Assembly: GCA_963832895.1 (NCBI GenBank)
Contig: CAWHVQ010000010.1
Span: 1-64,000, forward strand
Length of the DNA: 64,000 bases
Source of the DNA: JAMXLO01 sp963832895
GTDB taxonomy: Bacteria; Pseudomonadota; Alphaproteobacteria; Acetobacterales; Acetobacteraceae
Reading direction: 5' to 3'
Shown in pieces: positions 7,254 through 16,672 of this stretch (the first letter of the stretch is position 1; the number at the start of each line of letters is the position of its first letter). Position numbers and translations under genes: made by a program. The notes below the pieces were generated by a model. That model was not told where the DNA came from. It saw only the letters and a program-made list of their open reading frames with translations, and made no database searches.

Positions 7254-8378
7254 TTAATGCATTGCACCGCGCGCCGCGACCGGCCACAGGCACTCGACCC
7301 GGCCGTTGCGTACACCGACGTACCAGTCATACCGGTCCACCGTCGGATCGCAATGTCCCGGCACCAAGCGTAGCTTCTCGCCCAACTTCGGCGCTGACGT
7401 CTCGGAACCCACCTCCAGCTTCCCGTGCTCGTCTGACGCGCTGACGTAGCGGGTCTCGGGGCGCTGCCAGACTGTCGGCATGCCGCTGTCCACCGACACT
7501 GCCTTGTGGCCCGCGTCCACGACCGCGATGTTCCTGTTGGGCACACTCATCACGGTCGCCAGCAGGAATAGCGAATGACGGAAGGTGCTGATCGGCGCGC
7601 CCGTCTCGTCCAGGTTCCGCGCATAGTCCGCGTCCATGAAAACGTAGCTGCCAGCCTGGATCTCGTTGTACACGTCGGATGCCGACTCGATCTGGAATGT
7701 GCCGGTCCCCGCGCCGCCAACGATCGGGCACTCCAGCCCCTGCTGGCGCAACTGCTCGACGGTCCGCCGCGACGCATCGACCGCGTTGCCGATCAGCGTG
7801 CGGCGCTCCGCAACCGTCCGCTTGTGCTGCGCGCTGCCCTGATACGCCTGAAGCCCGCCGAAGATCAGATGTTTCGACGCAGCGATACGCTTCGCGAGCG
7901 CCACCGCATCCGGGCCCGGCGCCACGCCGCAGCGTCCGGCACCGACGTCGATCTCCACCAGCACCGGCAGCCGCACGCCGGCATCCTGTGCCGCCGTCTC
8001 TATAGCGGCCACCTGCGCCGCATCGTCCGCGCACACCGCGACCTTCGCGATCCGCGCCAAAGCGGCGAGGCGCGCCAGCTTCGATGCGCCCACCACCTCG
8101 TTACTCACCAGGATGTCGGGAATGCCGCCCCACGCCAGCACCTCGGCCTCAGCCACCTTCTGCACGCATTGACCGACTGCGCCACGCGCCATCTGCAGCT
8201 TCGCGATCACCGGCGACTTGTGCGTCTTGGCGTGCGCCCGCAGCTTTGTCCTGGTTGGCGCCAGCAGTGCGGCCATGTGGTCGAGATTTGCTTCGAACGC
8301 GTCCAGATCGATCAGCAGCGCAGGTGTATCCACTTCGTCTTCGCGCATGCCGGGACGGCCCGGTGGTGGCTGCAACAT
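7254..8378 (-). CDS. D-threonine aldolase / beta-hydroxyaspartate aldolase-like PLP enzyme
   Basis: A 374-residue member of the fold-type III (alanine-racemase-like) D-threonine aldolase/D-serine dehydratase family. The PLP lysine is in RAHAKTHKSP (near residue 50). The metal-binding His and Cys are in the C-terminal PGHCDPTVDRYD motif that defines the family. These enzymes use PLP and a divalent metal to cleave D-threonine, D-phenylserine-type or 3-hydroxyaspartate substrates to glycine plus an aldehyde or glyoxylate. The exact substrate cannot be told from sequence. It lies convergent with cheR, 57 bases away, and is not part of the che operon. Confidence 0.85.
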   Translation of the reverse strand: MLQPPPGRPGMREDEVDTPALLIDLDAFEANLDHMAALLAPTRTKLRAHAKTHKSPVIAKLQMARGAVGQCVQKVAEAEVLAWGGIPDILVSNEVVGASKLARLAALARIAKVAVCADDAAQVAAIETAAQDAGVRLPVLVEIDVGAGRCGVAPGPDAVALAKRIAASKHLIFGGLQAYQGSAQHKRTVAERRTLIGNAVDASRRTVEQLRQQGLECPIVGGAGTGTFQIESASDVYNEIQAGSYVFMDADYARNLDETGAPISTFRHSLFLLATVMSVPNRNIAVVDAGHKAVSVDSGMPTVWQRPETRYVSASDEHGKLEVGSETSAPKLGEKLRLVPGHCDPTVDRYDWYVGVRNGRVECLWPVAARGAMH

Positions 8379-8543
8379 GGCGATCTAACTCCCTTTGGCC
8401 GGCCAATTCCGGCGCGTGCCGCCTGGTGCGATCCAGGTGTGCGCTGAAGTCTTGCCGTTCGGGCTGCCAACGACAACCCGCCTCAAGCGATACGCCGGAC
8501 CTTCGTAAACCGCCAGCAGCCATCCCCTTGCACGCGCGGGTGG

Positions 8544-9002
8544 TCAGCCTCGGCGGACATAGGCGGTGGCAGCTCCGGTCAGCGCAATGCCGGGCAACTG
8601 GTCAGGCGATACCCACCGCGCCCCAATGATCTCGCGATTGTCGAGCCTGAGTTCTGGGCGCCGGTCCAAGCGCAGTTCAAAGAAGTGTACTCGGACCCTT
8701 CGGCCGCCCCAGTTGCCGCATACGCCCCCTGCCGGTACCAGCGAGTTTCCGGTGAGACCGACCTCCTCGGCAAGCTCGCGTTGCGCGGCCGCTTCCGGCG
8801 TCTCGCCACGACGGATGGCGCCGCCTGGAAAATTCCACGTGGCTCGATAGGAGGACCGTAGCAGCAGCAATTCGTGGCCGACATGGACCGCGACAAGTGC
8901 GGCCTCATGACGTGGACGCCGCACCCGCCACCACATGCGGGCGAGCGGATAGCCATAGCGAAAGGCCATCCGCCAGCCAGCGTCAAGCAGGGATGGCGGC
9001 AC
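8544..9002 (-). CDS. Nudix hydrolase
   Basis: A 152-residue protein with a complete Nudix box (GGAIRRGETPEAAAQRELAEEVGL region: Gly, then Glu, then REL-x-EE-x-GL) that binds the catalytic metal. These enzymes hydrolyse nucleoside diphosphates linked to another moiety. The short N-terminal stretch before the domain contains aromatic residues (YGYPLARMWWRVRRP) but no clear membrane segment. It lies downstream of the tandem amidohydrolases in the same direction with a 35-base gap, so it may be co-transcribed. The substrate is unknown. Confidence 0.85.
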   Translation of the reverse strand: MPPSLLDAGWRMAFRYGYPLARMWWRVRRPRHEAALVAVHVGHELLLLRSSYRATWNFPGGAIRRGETPEAAAQRELAEEVGLTGNSLVPAGGVCGNWGGRRVRVHFFELRLDRRPELRLDNREIIGARWVSPDQLPGIALTGAATAYVRRG

Positions 9003-9037
9003 TCAGACCCACGCGACGACAGGGGCGGCGGCGGCGG

Positions 9038-10141
9038 CTAGCGGAACGTGTAAACGCTCAGCGCGTTGTCGTGGAACAGCATCCGCTTCTCCAGTTCGGT
9101 CATCTGGAAGCGGAATGCCAGATTCGGATCGTCGAAGTCCCAGTGCGGATAGTCCGACGAGTAAACCATGCGGTCCCAGCCAATCCATTCGAACACCTGG
9201 CGCAGATCATCGGGCTTCTCCGGCTCCTCCACCGGCTGCGTGGCGAACCACAGATTGGTCCGCATGTACTCGGATGGCGGCCGCTTCACCTGTGGCACCT
9301 CGTCCCGCATCTTCGCCCAGTGCGCGTCGAGCCGCCAGCCGAGCGACGGCGCCCAGGCGAAACCTCCCTCGATCAGACAGATCTTCAGGTTTGGGAATGC
9401 CTCGAACACGCCTTCCAGGATCAGGCTCGCTGCCTGGTTCTGCATCGAATGGACCAGCATGTGGTGATCCTCGATGTAGAACTGCGGCCAGCCGCTGGCG
9501 GAAGGCGCGCTGTTCTGCGTGCCGCCGATATGCAGCCCGATGGACAGGCCATTCGCCTGCGCGGCGGCGAAGATCGGCCAGTAACGCCGGCGCCCGAGCG
9601 GCTCGGACGTCTTCGATCCCAACTGGATCTGCGCGAACCGCCAGTCACCGGCACGCTTCTCGATCTCTTTCACCGAAGCCTCGGGGTCATCCTGCGGCAC
9701 CAGGATCGAAGCGCGCAGCCGCGGCTCCGGATCCACGAAATCATGCGCCTGCCAATCGTTCATGGCCGAGCAGAGCGCCGCCGCCTCGTCCATGTTGCGC
9801 GAGGTGTTGCCGCCCAGCAGCGGTTCCAGGACGCCGTAGCTGATGTTGTATGCGTCCAGCAGCTGCTCGCGCATGAACGCGACATCAGAGCCAGGCAGAC
9901 CGCCACCCGGCGGCCAGGAGTCACGTCGCGACGTGTTGGGCGAAAAGCGCGGATAGGTGCCGCGATCGGCATAGATGCCGCAGTTGAACTTGCCGTATTC
10001 CGCCACGTGCTTGCGCCAGCGCTCGGACAGGTACTGGTTAAGCGCGCCGGGCTTCATGTACGGATGAATGTCGCAATCGATGATGCCGAGACGCGCATCC
10101 GCATCGGGACGCCGCTCCATGATATCGACGGGAGCGTTCAT
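9038..10141 (-). CDS. Amidohydrolase family (PF04909-type) protein, copy B
   Basis: 367 residues. Family marks are the N-terminal metal site DCDIHP, an internal GLHIGGTQ strand and the C-terminal YSSDYPHWD motif, typical of the amidohydrolase-2/ACMSD-like group. Members are metal-dependent hydrolases or non-oxidative decarboxylases of aromatic and related acids. The first ATG overlaps the stop of the upstream paralogue by four bases (ATGA), so the two are translationally coupled. A solute-binding protein precedes the pair, which suggests a role in using an imported compound. The substrate is unknown. Confidence 0.82.
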   Translation of the reverse strand: MNAPVDIMERRPDADARLGIIDCDIHPYMKPGALNQYLSERWRKHVAEYGKFNCGIYADRGTYPRFSPNTSRRDSWPPGGGLPGSDVAFMREQLLDAYNISYGVLEPLLGGNTSRNMDEAAALCSAMNDWQAHDFVDPEPRLRASILVPQDDPEASVKEIEKRAGDWRFAQIQLGSKTSEPLGRRRYWPIFAAAQANGLSIGLHIGGTQNSAPSASGWPQFYIEDHHMLVHSMQNQAASLILEGVFEAFPNLKICLIEGGFAWAPSLGWRLDAHWAKMRDEVPQVKRPPSEYMRTNLWFATQPVEEPEKPDDLRQVFEWIGWDRMVYSSDYPHWDFDDPNLAFRFQMTELEKRMLFHDNALSVYTFR

Positions 10142-11202
10142 TGCACGGTCTCCTTCAGGCGAGGATAGGTTTCCAACGGATTATCGACGCGAATGCGTTT
10201 CAGCAGATCGGGTGCCAGCCCGCCGGGCAGCACCGCGTCGCCCTCGAACTGCCAGTGCGGGTAGTCCGAGGCGAACAGCAGCATCCGGTCGCTGTCGATC
10301 TGCTCGATGATGCGCTCCAGCACGTCGGTATCGCGCGGCGCGTCGATAGGTTGCACGGTCAGCCGCACGTTCTCGCGAATTGTCTCGGCCGGCGAGCGCT
10401 TCACCCACGGCACCTCGGCGCGCACGCCGCGCCAGGTCTTGACCGCGCGCCAGATGAAGCCGGGCAGCCAGGTCACGCCCGATTCTATCAGCACGATGCG
10501 GAGGTCGGGATAGCGGTTGAACACGCCGTTGGAGATCAGGCTGAGCAACTGGTCCTCGAAGATCTGCGAGTTTGCCACGTAATCGTGCAGATAGAACGAG
10601 GGCCAACCGCCCGAGGTCGGCGCATAGCGGTACATGCTGCCGGCGTGCAGGCCGATCGGCAGATCGTGTTTCACCGCCGCCTCAAAGATCGGCCAGTAGT
10701 AGCTGCGTCCGAGCATCATCTCGCACGCCGCCGGCATCAGGATCTGCACGAAGCGATGATCGCCGGCGCGCCGTTCGATCTCTTCCGCCGCGAGCAGCGG
10801 CGCCTGCGCGGGGATCACGATCGAGGCACGCAGTCGTTGCTCCTTGTTCAGCCAGTGCTCGATGATCCAGTCGTTGACGGCCGAGCAGATCGCCGCACCC
10901 ATCGACTCGCTGACCGCGATCTGGCCGCCGGTGAGCGGATTGCAGATCGCCAGGCTGATGCCGAATGCATTCAGGGCGTCACGCTGCATGTTTCCCAGGC
11001 TGGAGCCGGGCCGCTCGCCCTTCACCCGCCAGTCCGGCCGGCAGGTGATCGGCGCACCCAAGGGATAGCTCATCATGTCGAAACCATCGATGCCGCGCGC
11101 GATGAATGATTCGTGCCAGAACTCGTCCATGTAGGGCAGCAGTGCCTTGATGTTCGGGACACCGGGATGGATGTCGCAGTCGATCGCGCCGGCAATGGTC
11201 AT
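10138..11202 (-). CDS. Amidohydrolase family (PF04909-type) protein, copy A
   Basis: 354 residues, a divergent paralogue of the next gene. It has DCDIHPGVPN near residue 8, IGLHAGSMYRY, and FASDYPHWQFEG near the C-terminus, the metal-ligand pattern of the amidohydrolase-2 family. Shared blocks with copy B include RLRASIV/IP, a paired Asn-Asp-Trp segment (CSAVNDWI) and RxLLFASDYPHW. Coupled tandem copies suggest a heteromeric enzyme or two successive steps, which is an inference. It lies 111 bases after the solute-binding protein gene, with a GC-rich repeat between. Confidence 0.82.
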   Translation of the reverse strand: MTIAGAIDCDIHPGVPNIKALLPYMDEFWHESFIARGIDGFDMMSYPLGAPITCRPDWRVKGERPGSSLGNMQRDALNAFGISLAICNPLTGGQIAVSESMGAAICSAVNDWIIEHWLNKEQRLRASIVIPAQAPLLAAEEIERRAGDHRFVQILMPAACEMMLGRSYYWPIFEAAVKHDLPIGLHAGSMYRYAPTSGGWPSFYLHDYVANSQIFEDQLLSLISNGVFNRYPDLRIVLIESGVTWLPGFIWRAVKTWRGVRAEVPWVKRSPAETIRENVRLTVQPIDAPRDTDVLERIIEQIDSDRMLLFASDYPHWQFEGDAVLPGGLAPDLLKRIRVDNPLETYPRLKETVQ

Positions 11203-11261
11203 GGGATGCTCCGTCGCTGCGGTTGTACGGGGGGCGCTTCTTCAGTGTCAAACGCGCGGCC

Positions 11262-11307
11262 GCTCTTCCCGACCCTCCCGCAAGGGACGGGATGGGGGAG
11301 GGGGCTG
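11262..11307. repeat. GC-rich intergenic palindromic element, copy 2
   Basis: CCCGACCCTCCCGCAAGGGA followed by a G-rich arm, between the solute-binding protein and amidohydrolase genes. It is a member of the five-copy family and could form a hairpin that separates expression of the two genes. Confidence 0.55.
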
Positions 11308-11313
11308 GCTATT

Positions 11314-12603
11314 TCAGCGTCCCAGCCCCGCCCGCCGCAGACTGCGCTGCCAGTTACTGGCCACGCCGTCGAGCGCCTGCTTCGCCGTCTGCTGGCCGGT
11401 CAGCACGGCCGAGATGCCGCTGCGCAACTCGAGTTCCAGGGTCGGCCAGATCGGCTCGCGCGGCTCCAAGGTCGCGGTCTTCATCGCCTCCGCCAGCACC
11501 GGCGCCCAGCCATAGTCGGCCATCACGTCAGGATGGTTCAGCACCGACACCCGCGGCGGTGCGTTGCCGCGTATCACCGATCGGCGCATCCAGTCTTTGC
11601 TGCACGCCATCTGGATGAATTCGAACGCCCAGTCCCTGTTCTTGCATCCGGCGGGCACGCCGAACGTCCAGCCGCCGACGCTCACCCGGCTTTCCGCGCG
11701 CGAATGCGCACCAGGCGCCAGCGCCCAGGCCCATTTTCCCGCCGTCTTCGATAGCTTCGGGTCGTTGATCAACGTGCCGTACGGCGCCAGTGTAATCGTC
11801 ATCGCATAGCGGTCGTTCTGACCGCCGGCGACGATTTCGTCGAACTCCCAGGTGATCGCGTCGGGCACGACGACCTTGTACTTCGTCATCAGGTCGCCGT
11901 AATATTGCAGTGCCTCGACCGCCTTGTCGTTGTTGATATGGATCTCCCAGGTCTTCGGGTCGAAGTAGTCGCCGCCATTGCCGCGCAGAAACGGCGTGTA
12001 GCCGCCGACCATCGCGGGACCCTGCCGCCCCCAGATGCCCAGTCCATAGCGGTTCGGCGCGCCCGCCTTGGTCGTCGCGATGCAGGCAGCCTGGAACTCG
12101 GCCCAGTTCTCCGGCGCCTTGTTGAAGCCGACATCGGCCAGCAGCTGTTTCTGATAGTTCAGGATACTTGCGGTGACCCGATATGGGATCCCGAGCAGCT
12201 TGCCCTGGTAGCTGGCCATATCGCGGATGGCCGGCAGGAAATCATCCCAGTCGAAGTCGGGATGCCTGGCTGCCGCGTTCGCCAGCAGCTTCTCGTGATC
12301 CTCCATGTGCTGCGCCAGCCAGCCGGCAAACGGCGCCGTCCACTGGACGATGTCGATGCCGTTGGAACCGGAGTTCAGCTCTGCCTTCAACCGCGCGCTG
12401 AGTGCGTCGATCGGCAGCAACGTGAAGTCGATCTTGATGCCGTATTCCTTCTCGAACGCAGGTGCCACTTCCTCCACCAGGCACCAGTGCCACGGTCCGT
12501 TGTCGCCGACGAACACCAGCTTCTCGGGCTTGTTCTGCGCCAGCGCGAACCGCGGCAAAGCCGCCGCCGCACCGGCTTGCAACAGATGGCGCCGCCGGAT
12601 CAT
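11314..12603 (-). CDS. ABC transporter solute-binding protein (family 1), paralogue 1
   Basis: 429 residues from ATG 12603, with an N-terminal export signal MIRRRHLLQAGAAAALPRFA (twin-Arg-like, then a hydrophobic stretch ending in ALAQ). The mature part starts KPEKLVFVGDNGPWHWCLVE and has the long alpha/beta periplasmic-binding fold of carbohydrate-type family-1 proteins. It is clearly paralogous to the protein at 43180-44469: same length, same start, and the same WQRSLRRAGxGR end. No permease is adjacent here. Its start codon overlaps the stop of a remnant reading frame (ATGA), suggesting an ancestral tandem of binding-protein genes. The ligand is unknown. Confidence 0.88.
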   Translation of the reverse strand: MIRRRHLLQAGAAAALPRFALAQNKPEKLVFVGDNGPWHWCLVEEVAPAFEKEYGIKIDFTLLPIDALSARLKAELNSGSNGIDIVQWTAPFAGWLAQHMEDHEKLLANAAARHPDFDWDDFLPAIRDMASYQGKLLGIPYRVTASILNYQKQLLADVGFNKAPENWAEFQAACIATTKAGAPNRYGLGIWGRQGPAMVGGYTPFLRGNGGDYFDPKTWEIHINNDKAVEALQYYGDLMTKYKVVVPDAITWEFDEIVAGGQNDRYAMTITLAPYGTLINDPKLSKTAGKWAWALAPGAHSRAESRVSVGGWTFGVPAGCKNRDWAFEFIQMACSKDWMRRSVIRGNAPPRVSVLNHPDVMADYGWAPVLAEAMKTATLEPREPIWPTLELELRSGISAVLTGQQTAKQALDGVASNWQRSLRRAGLGR

Positions 12604-12645
12604 TGGCCGACAGCGGCGCGTCGCAGGCTGCGTTGCCAATCATTG
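12600..12645 (-). pseudogene. 3' remnant of another solute-binding protein gene
   Basis: The minus-strand frame just upstream of the binding-protein gene ends NDWQRSLRRAAVGQ followed by TGA, which overlaps the next ATG. The two intact binding proteins in this window end NWQRSLRRAGLGR and DWQRSLRRAGVGR. The match covers only about 12 codons. Further upstream the frame runs into unrelated sequence and the methyltransferase gene. It looks like the last codons of a lost third copy, left behind by a deletion. Confidence 0.7.
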
Positions 12646-12687
12646 ACCAGCGTGCTGTGGGGCGCGAGCGGGAACGTGATCGCCCGA

Positions 12688-13530
12688 TCAACCGGGCTTT
12701 CTGGCGACGATCTGCACCTCGCACACGCGACCATCTTCTCGGGCGCGCATGCTGTTGATCTGCATTTGCAGACCATCGCCTTGCCGAACGACATGGGGAC
12801 CTAACGGCGGCAGGCCCTCGGTTTCCAGTTTGCGACGCGTCGCGGCGCTGGGGGCTCCGGTGTCCGCCGACATCTCGCGAAACGTCAGGATGTCGAACCC
12901 GGTGGCGGCGAGGTCGCGGCGCGTTTCCTCGTGGGTCGCGAGGAAACTGTTTTCCGGCACCGACGCCCAGCCCACCGGGAAAAACTCGACCGGCGCGTTC
13001 GGACCGGCATTCACATGGAACAGCACCAGCCGTCCGCCCGGCTTCAGCACGCGAAATGCCTCACGGTACACCCGCGCCTTGTCGGCGATATTCATCACTA
13101 CGTTGTGCGAGTAGGCCCTGTCGAAATTCGCGTCCGGCAATGGCAGGTCGAGCGCGCTGGCCTGCATGATACGCACGCGATCGGACAGCCCGCAGGCGGC
13201 ATTGAGTTCGCGGGCCGCATCGCAGTGTTCCTCGGTCAGGTCCACGCCGGTCATGGTGCAACCGAACTTCGCCGCGATCCAACGCGCGGGACCGCCAAGA
13301 CCGCTGCCGATGTCGAGGATCGCCTCCCCTCGCTGCGGCTCCAGCAGTGCGACCAGTTCCTCGGTCGCAAGCGCGCCCCGACCATGCAGATGATCGATCG
13401 GCGCCAGCGTCTCCGGCGTGATCGCAACATCGGCGCCGGCGTGTGCCCGCAGTGCTGCGAGGATGCGAGCGGCGATGGCACTGCCCGAACCCGATCGGGC
13501 GTAATGGTCCTCTATGCGTTGGCCGGACAT
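12688..13530 (-). CDS. SAM-dependent class I methyltransferase
   Basis: 280 residues. Motif I is ILDIGSGLGGPARWIA (about residues 71-86), followed by TGVDLTEEHC, the acidic motif FDRAYSHNVVMNI and VLKPGGRLVLFHV. The layout (helical N-terminus before motif I and the Gly-Gly-Pro variant) resembles the sarcosine/dimethylglycine or UbiE-like methyltransferase group. The target is not identifiable. It is upstream of the solute-binding protein gene in the same direction and may be in the same operon. Confidence 0.85.
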   Translation of the reverse strand: MSGQRIEDHYARSGSGSAIAARILAALRAHAGADVAITPETLAPIDHLHGRGALATEELVALLEPQRGEAILDIGSGLGGPARWIAAKFGCTMTGVDLTEEHCDAARELNAACGLSDRVRIMQASALDLPLPDANFDRAYSHNVVMNIADKARVYREAFRVLKPGGRLVLFHVNAGPNAPVEFFPVGWASVPENSFLATHEETRRDLAATGFDILTFREMSADTGAPSAATRRKLETEGLPPLGPHVVRQGDGLQMQINSMRAREDGRVCEVQIVARKPG

Positions 13531-13682
13531 TGACTTCCTCTACACAGGCTCCAGCAACTCCGAGGTGTCGTTGCGAGCACTGTTTCGGCCTTGTTGACCC
13601 GTTTTTCCAGACCGCCTCGGAAGGCCGCAAACGTCGCGCAAAGGGCGCGGTGAGGCAAGTGCCGCCGTGCGCGGTCTCCCCG

Positions 13683-14210
13683 TCAGGGCTGGATCTGCAC
13701 GTAACCGTCCTGCGTCAGATACATGATGCGAAGCAAAACATCGCTATCGACCTTGACCCCGGGCAGCAGATCGGCATTGACCCACTTGTTGTTGTACGCG
13801 GTGTATGCGCAGAGCTCGAACGGGATACCGACTTTCTGCAGCTCTGCAATCTTCTCCTTCCACGGATTACCGGTTTTCGTGTGCTTGAAGCGGTTATAGG
13901 CCGCGTCGTTCAGCACCAGGTAGGCACCCTTGTCGTGCAACAACGCCACCATCTGGAGCGGGATATCGCTCCCTTTGTAGTTCGCCAGGATCAGCTCCAT
14001 GTAATACAGGCCGGTCGGCAGATCGCCGGAAAATGCGTCATGATCCATGTTCATCATGACTTTAGCGGGTCGCAACTGCAGGGCGTTGTCGATCACCAGA
14101 CCAGTTCCCTTGGGGGGAGTGACGACCTGGCTGAACGCGGGCTTCGCCAAGCCAAGCGAGGCGAGAGCAGCACAGAGAACAAGAGCGAACCGGCTGAGAC
14201 GCGACATCAT
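13683..14210 (-). CDS. Exported DsrE/DsrF-like protein
   Basis: 175 residues with a signal peptide (LSRFALVLCAALASLGLAKP, cleavage near AFS-QV), then a DsrE-like fold. The core has LYYMELILANYKGSDIPLQMV, VALLHDKGAYLVLND, and the ELQKVGIPFELCAYT segment in which a single Cys follows the strand, as in sulfur-relay DsrE/TusD-type proteins. Exported versions of this family are known but poorly characterised. Flanking intergenic regions are 152 and 39 bases. A role in periplasmic sulfur chemistry is only an inference from the fold. Confidence 0.65.
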   Translation of the reverse strand: MMSRLSRFALVLCAALASLGLAKPAFSQVVTPPKGTGLVIDNALQLRPAKVMMNMDHDAFSGDLPTGLYYMELILANYKGSDIPLQMVALLHDKGAYLVLNDAAYNRFKHTKTGNPWKEKIAELQKVGIPFELCAYTAYNNKWVNADLLPGVKVDSDVLLRIMYLTQDGYVQIQP

Positions 14211-14249
14211 GTGTTCCTTCTTGACCGACCATGGCGCGGCGGGACGATT

Positions 14250-15125
14250 TCAGGCGTTAGCCGAGACGAGCCAGACAGAGGCAGTCAATACAATCCCATT
14301 GTCTCCTGTATACGGGCGCAGGGAATCCTCGATCGAGCGCTGCACCGCAGCTTGCAGCGCGGTGTTGTTCCTGCTGCCAGCCAGGCGGCGCGCGAGCGGT
14401 CCCACCCAGGTGACAATTTCGGCGGCGGTGGCCATGTCGTCCGCCGCCGCAATCCGCAGCGGCGCGTCGTGACGCTCAACCCGGACATTCCGCCATCCGG
14501 CAGAATGCAGCACGTCTTTCACGCGAACGGCGTCGGCAAAGGCGAAGGGCCCGGGGGCGAGGGGATCGGCGGCCTGGGCGGGCGGCAATAGTGGCAGCAC
14601 AGCTTGCAGTGGCACGGTGAACCAAGGATTTTCCGCCAGGCTCCGCCACACGACCCACTCGAGCCGACCATCGCGGCGCATCGCTCGTCGCAGGTTCATC
14701 AAGGCAGCAACCGGGTCGGCAAAGAACATCACGCCGAAACTCGAGAACAGCAGATCGCGGTCAACCGGCGCGAAGTCGTAGGTTGCGGCGTTGGCGATGA
14801 TGACTTGAGCGTTCGCGATATTCGCGGCCGCAATCCGCTCGCGTGCACGCGCCGACATCTGGGCGGAGACATCAATTCCGAGAACATGCCCCAGGGCTCC
14901 GACGCGCCGGGCCAATTCCAGGATGGTCGCGCCGCAGCCGGATCCAATATCGAGCGCACGCTCTCCATCGTTGGGTTCGGCCCGCTGGATCGCGAGCGTG
15001 GTGAGCGGTGCGAGAATCGGATCGATGAGTTCCTGCAACGCGGTCCAACTCGCTGCAGTCTTGTCGTTCCAGTATGCGATTTGCGCGGCTTCCCGCGGGT
15101 CCGAAGCCTGGGGTGGTTGCTCCAT
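14250..15125 (-). CDS. SAM-dependent class I methyltransferase
   Basis: 291 residues from ATG 15125, which has an AAGGA ribosome binding site seven bases upstream. The frame continues upstream without family similarity, which supports this start. Motif I is ALDIGSGCGATILELARR, followed by GIDVSAQMSARA, DLLFSSFGVMFFADP (motif IV region) and MRRDGRLEWVVW. This looks like a UbiE/COQ5-like small-molecule methyltransferase. The substrate is unknown. It is downstream of an MFS transporter in the same direction with a 35-base gap and may be co-transcribed with it. Confidence 0.85.
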   Translation of the reverse strand: MEQPPQASDPREAAQIAYWNDKTAASWTALQELIDPILAPLTTLAIQRAEPNDGERALDIGSGCGATILELARRVGALGHVLGIDVSAQMSARARERIAAANIANAQVIIANAATYDFAPVDRDLLFSSFGVMFFADPVAALMNLRRAMRRDGRLEWVVWRSLAENPWFTVPLQAVLPLLPPAQAADPLAPGPFAFADAVRVKDVLHSAGWRNVRVERHDAPLRIAAADDMATAAEIVTWVGPLARRLAGSRNNTALQAAVQRSIEDSLRPYTGDNGIVLTASVWLVSANA

Positions 15126-15160
15126 CGGGGATTCCTTGGGTGGGTCGGACACGGCCGTCG

Positions 15161-16657
15161 TCACGCTGCAGCTACGGCAGGAGCCCGAGGTGGATTCCGC
15201 AGCAAGGACGTGAACCCGGCGATGGCAGCGAAAACGGCCAGCAACAGGAGAGCGTCGGTCACGCCTCCGAGCAATGCTTGTTCCGATACATTCCTTGTGC
15301 TGTCCCCAACTCCCGTCAGCGCCGCCAGCCGCCATGACAGCACCGTGGAGGCGCAGGCGATACCGATGCTAGTGCCAAGGACCCGCATGAGATTGAGCAG
15401 GCCGCCAGCCTCGCCACTGTGAGCGCCGGGAGCAGCACTCATCGTCAAACTATTGTTGGGGGCGATGAATATACCCAATCCTGCGCCAAACAAGGCCAAC
15501 GCAATCATCACCGCGACGAAGCTGGACGCCGCACCGGTCAGCACCGCCGAGAGCAGGATTAGGGCCGCGACACAGATCGCCATTCCGCCGAGCAACACGC
15601 TCCGGGCACCCAGCCGCACGTGTAGCGCACCGCTGAACGGCGCGACGATACCGAGTGCCGCCGGGATGAGGGCAAGTCTCAGTCCTGCCGCCAGCGGTGA
15701 GTCATGATATCCCCGCACTAAGGCAAAGGACATGAGAAAGAACATACCGTACAGCATCGCGTACGACAGAACGATCGCAACGATGCCACCGGTGAATGCA
15801 GGATTGCGGAAGAGATCGAGATCGATCAGCGGCGTCGGCGTGTGGCGTTCCTGCCGGATGAATGCCGCCAGCAGCACAACGGCGGCGATAGCGCATCCGA
15901 GGATTGCCGGCGAGGTCAGGCCCCACGCATAACTTTCGCTGATCAACAGCAGCAGCGATGTCAGGGCGGGCATCAGCAACAGCGCGCCTCGCCCATCGAA
16001 CCGCCGATCCGAGCTCAGATCGGTCGTTTGCGGGATGACGAACCAGCCGATGAGAGCCGCGGCGAGTGCGAACGGCACATTGACCCAGAAGACCCAGCGC
16101 CAGCCAAGCGCGGCCAGCAGCACACCGCCGGTGACGGGACCCATGCTGACACCGACCGCCTGAGCGGCCGCAAAAATACCCATTGCGCGACCGCGCCTGG
16201 TGGGGCCGGCCGCCTTGACCAGAATGACGATGCTGTTGGCTCCCAGCATTGCTCCGGCGATGCCGAGCAACACACGAAATGCGATCAACTGCGGTAGATC
16301 AGCTGCCAGCCCGCACAAGGCAGATGCGAGCGTGAAGAAGGCGAAGCCGAGCAGATACATCAGTTTGCGACCGGCTATTTCGGCGAGCCGCGCGAAGACC
16401 GGCAGGATCGCAGCAAAGGCGAGCTGGTAGGCGATGGCAATCCAGCTTACCGCGCTCAATCGCGCCGCGAGTTCATGCTCGAGTGTCGGCAAGGCGAGCT
16501 GCACGATGCTGGCATCGAGCTGGCCAATGAACGCGCCTATGCAGGTCGTCGCAATGACGAGCCATGGATAGTAGGACTTGCGGGTGAGAAAAGCAGCCGG
16601 CGCCGGCTCGCGGCGGCCCATTAGAATGGCACGCAGACCGCTTGTTCTGTCGCTCAT
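15161..16657 (-). CDS. MFS drug:H+ antiporter, 14-TM (DHA2/EmrB type)
   Basis: About 498 residues with 13-14 predicted membrane helices. Signature segments: GQLDASIVQLALPTLEHEL (DHA2 motif D1 in helix 1), GRKLMYLLGF (motif A), RVLLGIAGAMLGANS (motif B) and GVSMGPVTGGVLLAALGWRW (antiporter motif C). It is predicted to export a lipophilic compound in exchange for protons. The start is taken as the ATG of MSDRTSG, and an ATG four codons upstream is also possible. It precedes a methyltransferase gene, so modification and export of the same compound is conceivable, though this is an inference. Confidence 0.88.
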   Translation of the reverse strand: MSDRTSGLRAILMGRREPAPAAFLTRKSYYPWLVIATTCIGAFIGQLDASIVQLALPTLEHELAARLSAVSWIAIAYQLAFAAILPVFARLAEIAGRKLMYLLGFAFFTLASALCGLAADLPQLIAFRVLLGIAGAMLGANSIVILVKAAGPTRRGRAMGIFAAAQAVGVSMGPVTGGVLLAALGWRWVFWVNVPFALAAALIGWFVIPQTTDLSSDRRFDGRGALLLMPALTSLLLLISESYAWGLTSPAILGCAIAAVVLLAAFIRQERHTPTPLIDLDLFRNPAFTGGIVAIVLSYAMLYGMFFLMSFALVRGYHDSPLAAGLRLALIPAALGIVAPFSGALHVRLGARSVLLGGMAICVAALILLSAVLTGAASSFVAVMIALALFGAGLGIFIAPNNSLTMSAAPGAHSGEAGGLLNLMRVLGTSIGIACASTVLSWRLAALTGVGDSTRNVSEQALLGGVTDALLLLAVFAAIAGFTSLLRNPPRAPAVAAA

Positions 16658-16672
16658 GCGACCAGCCACCGC

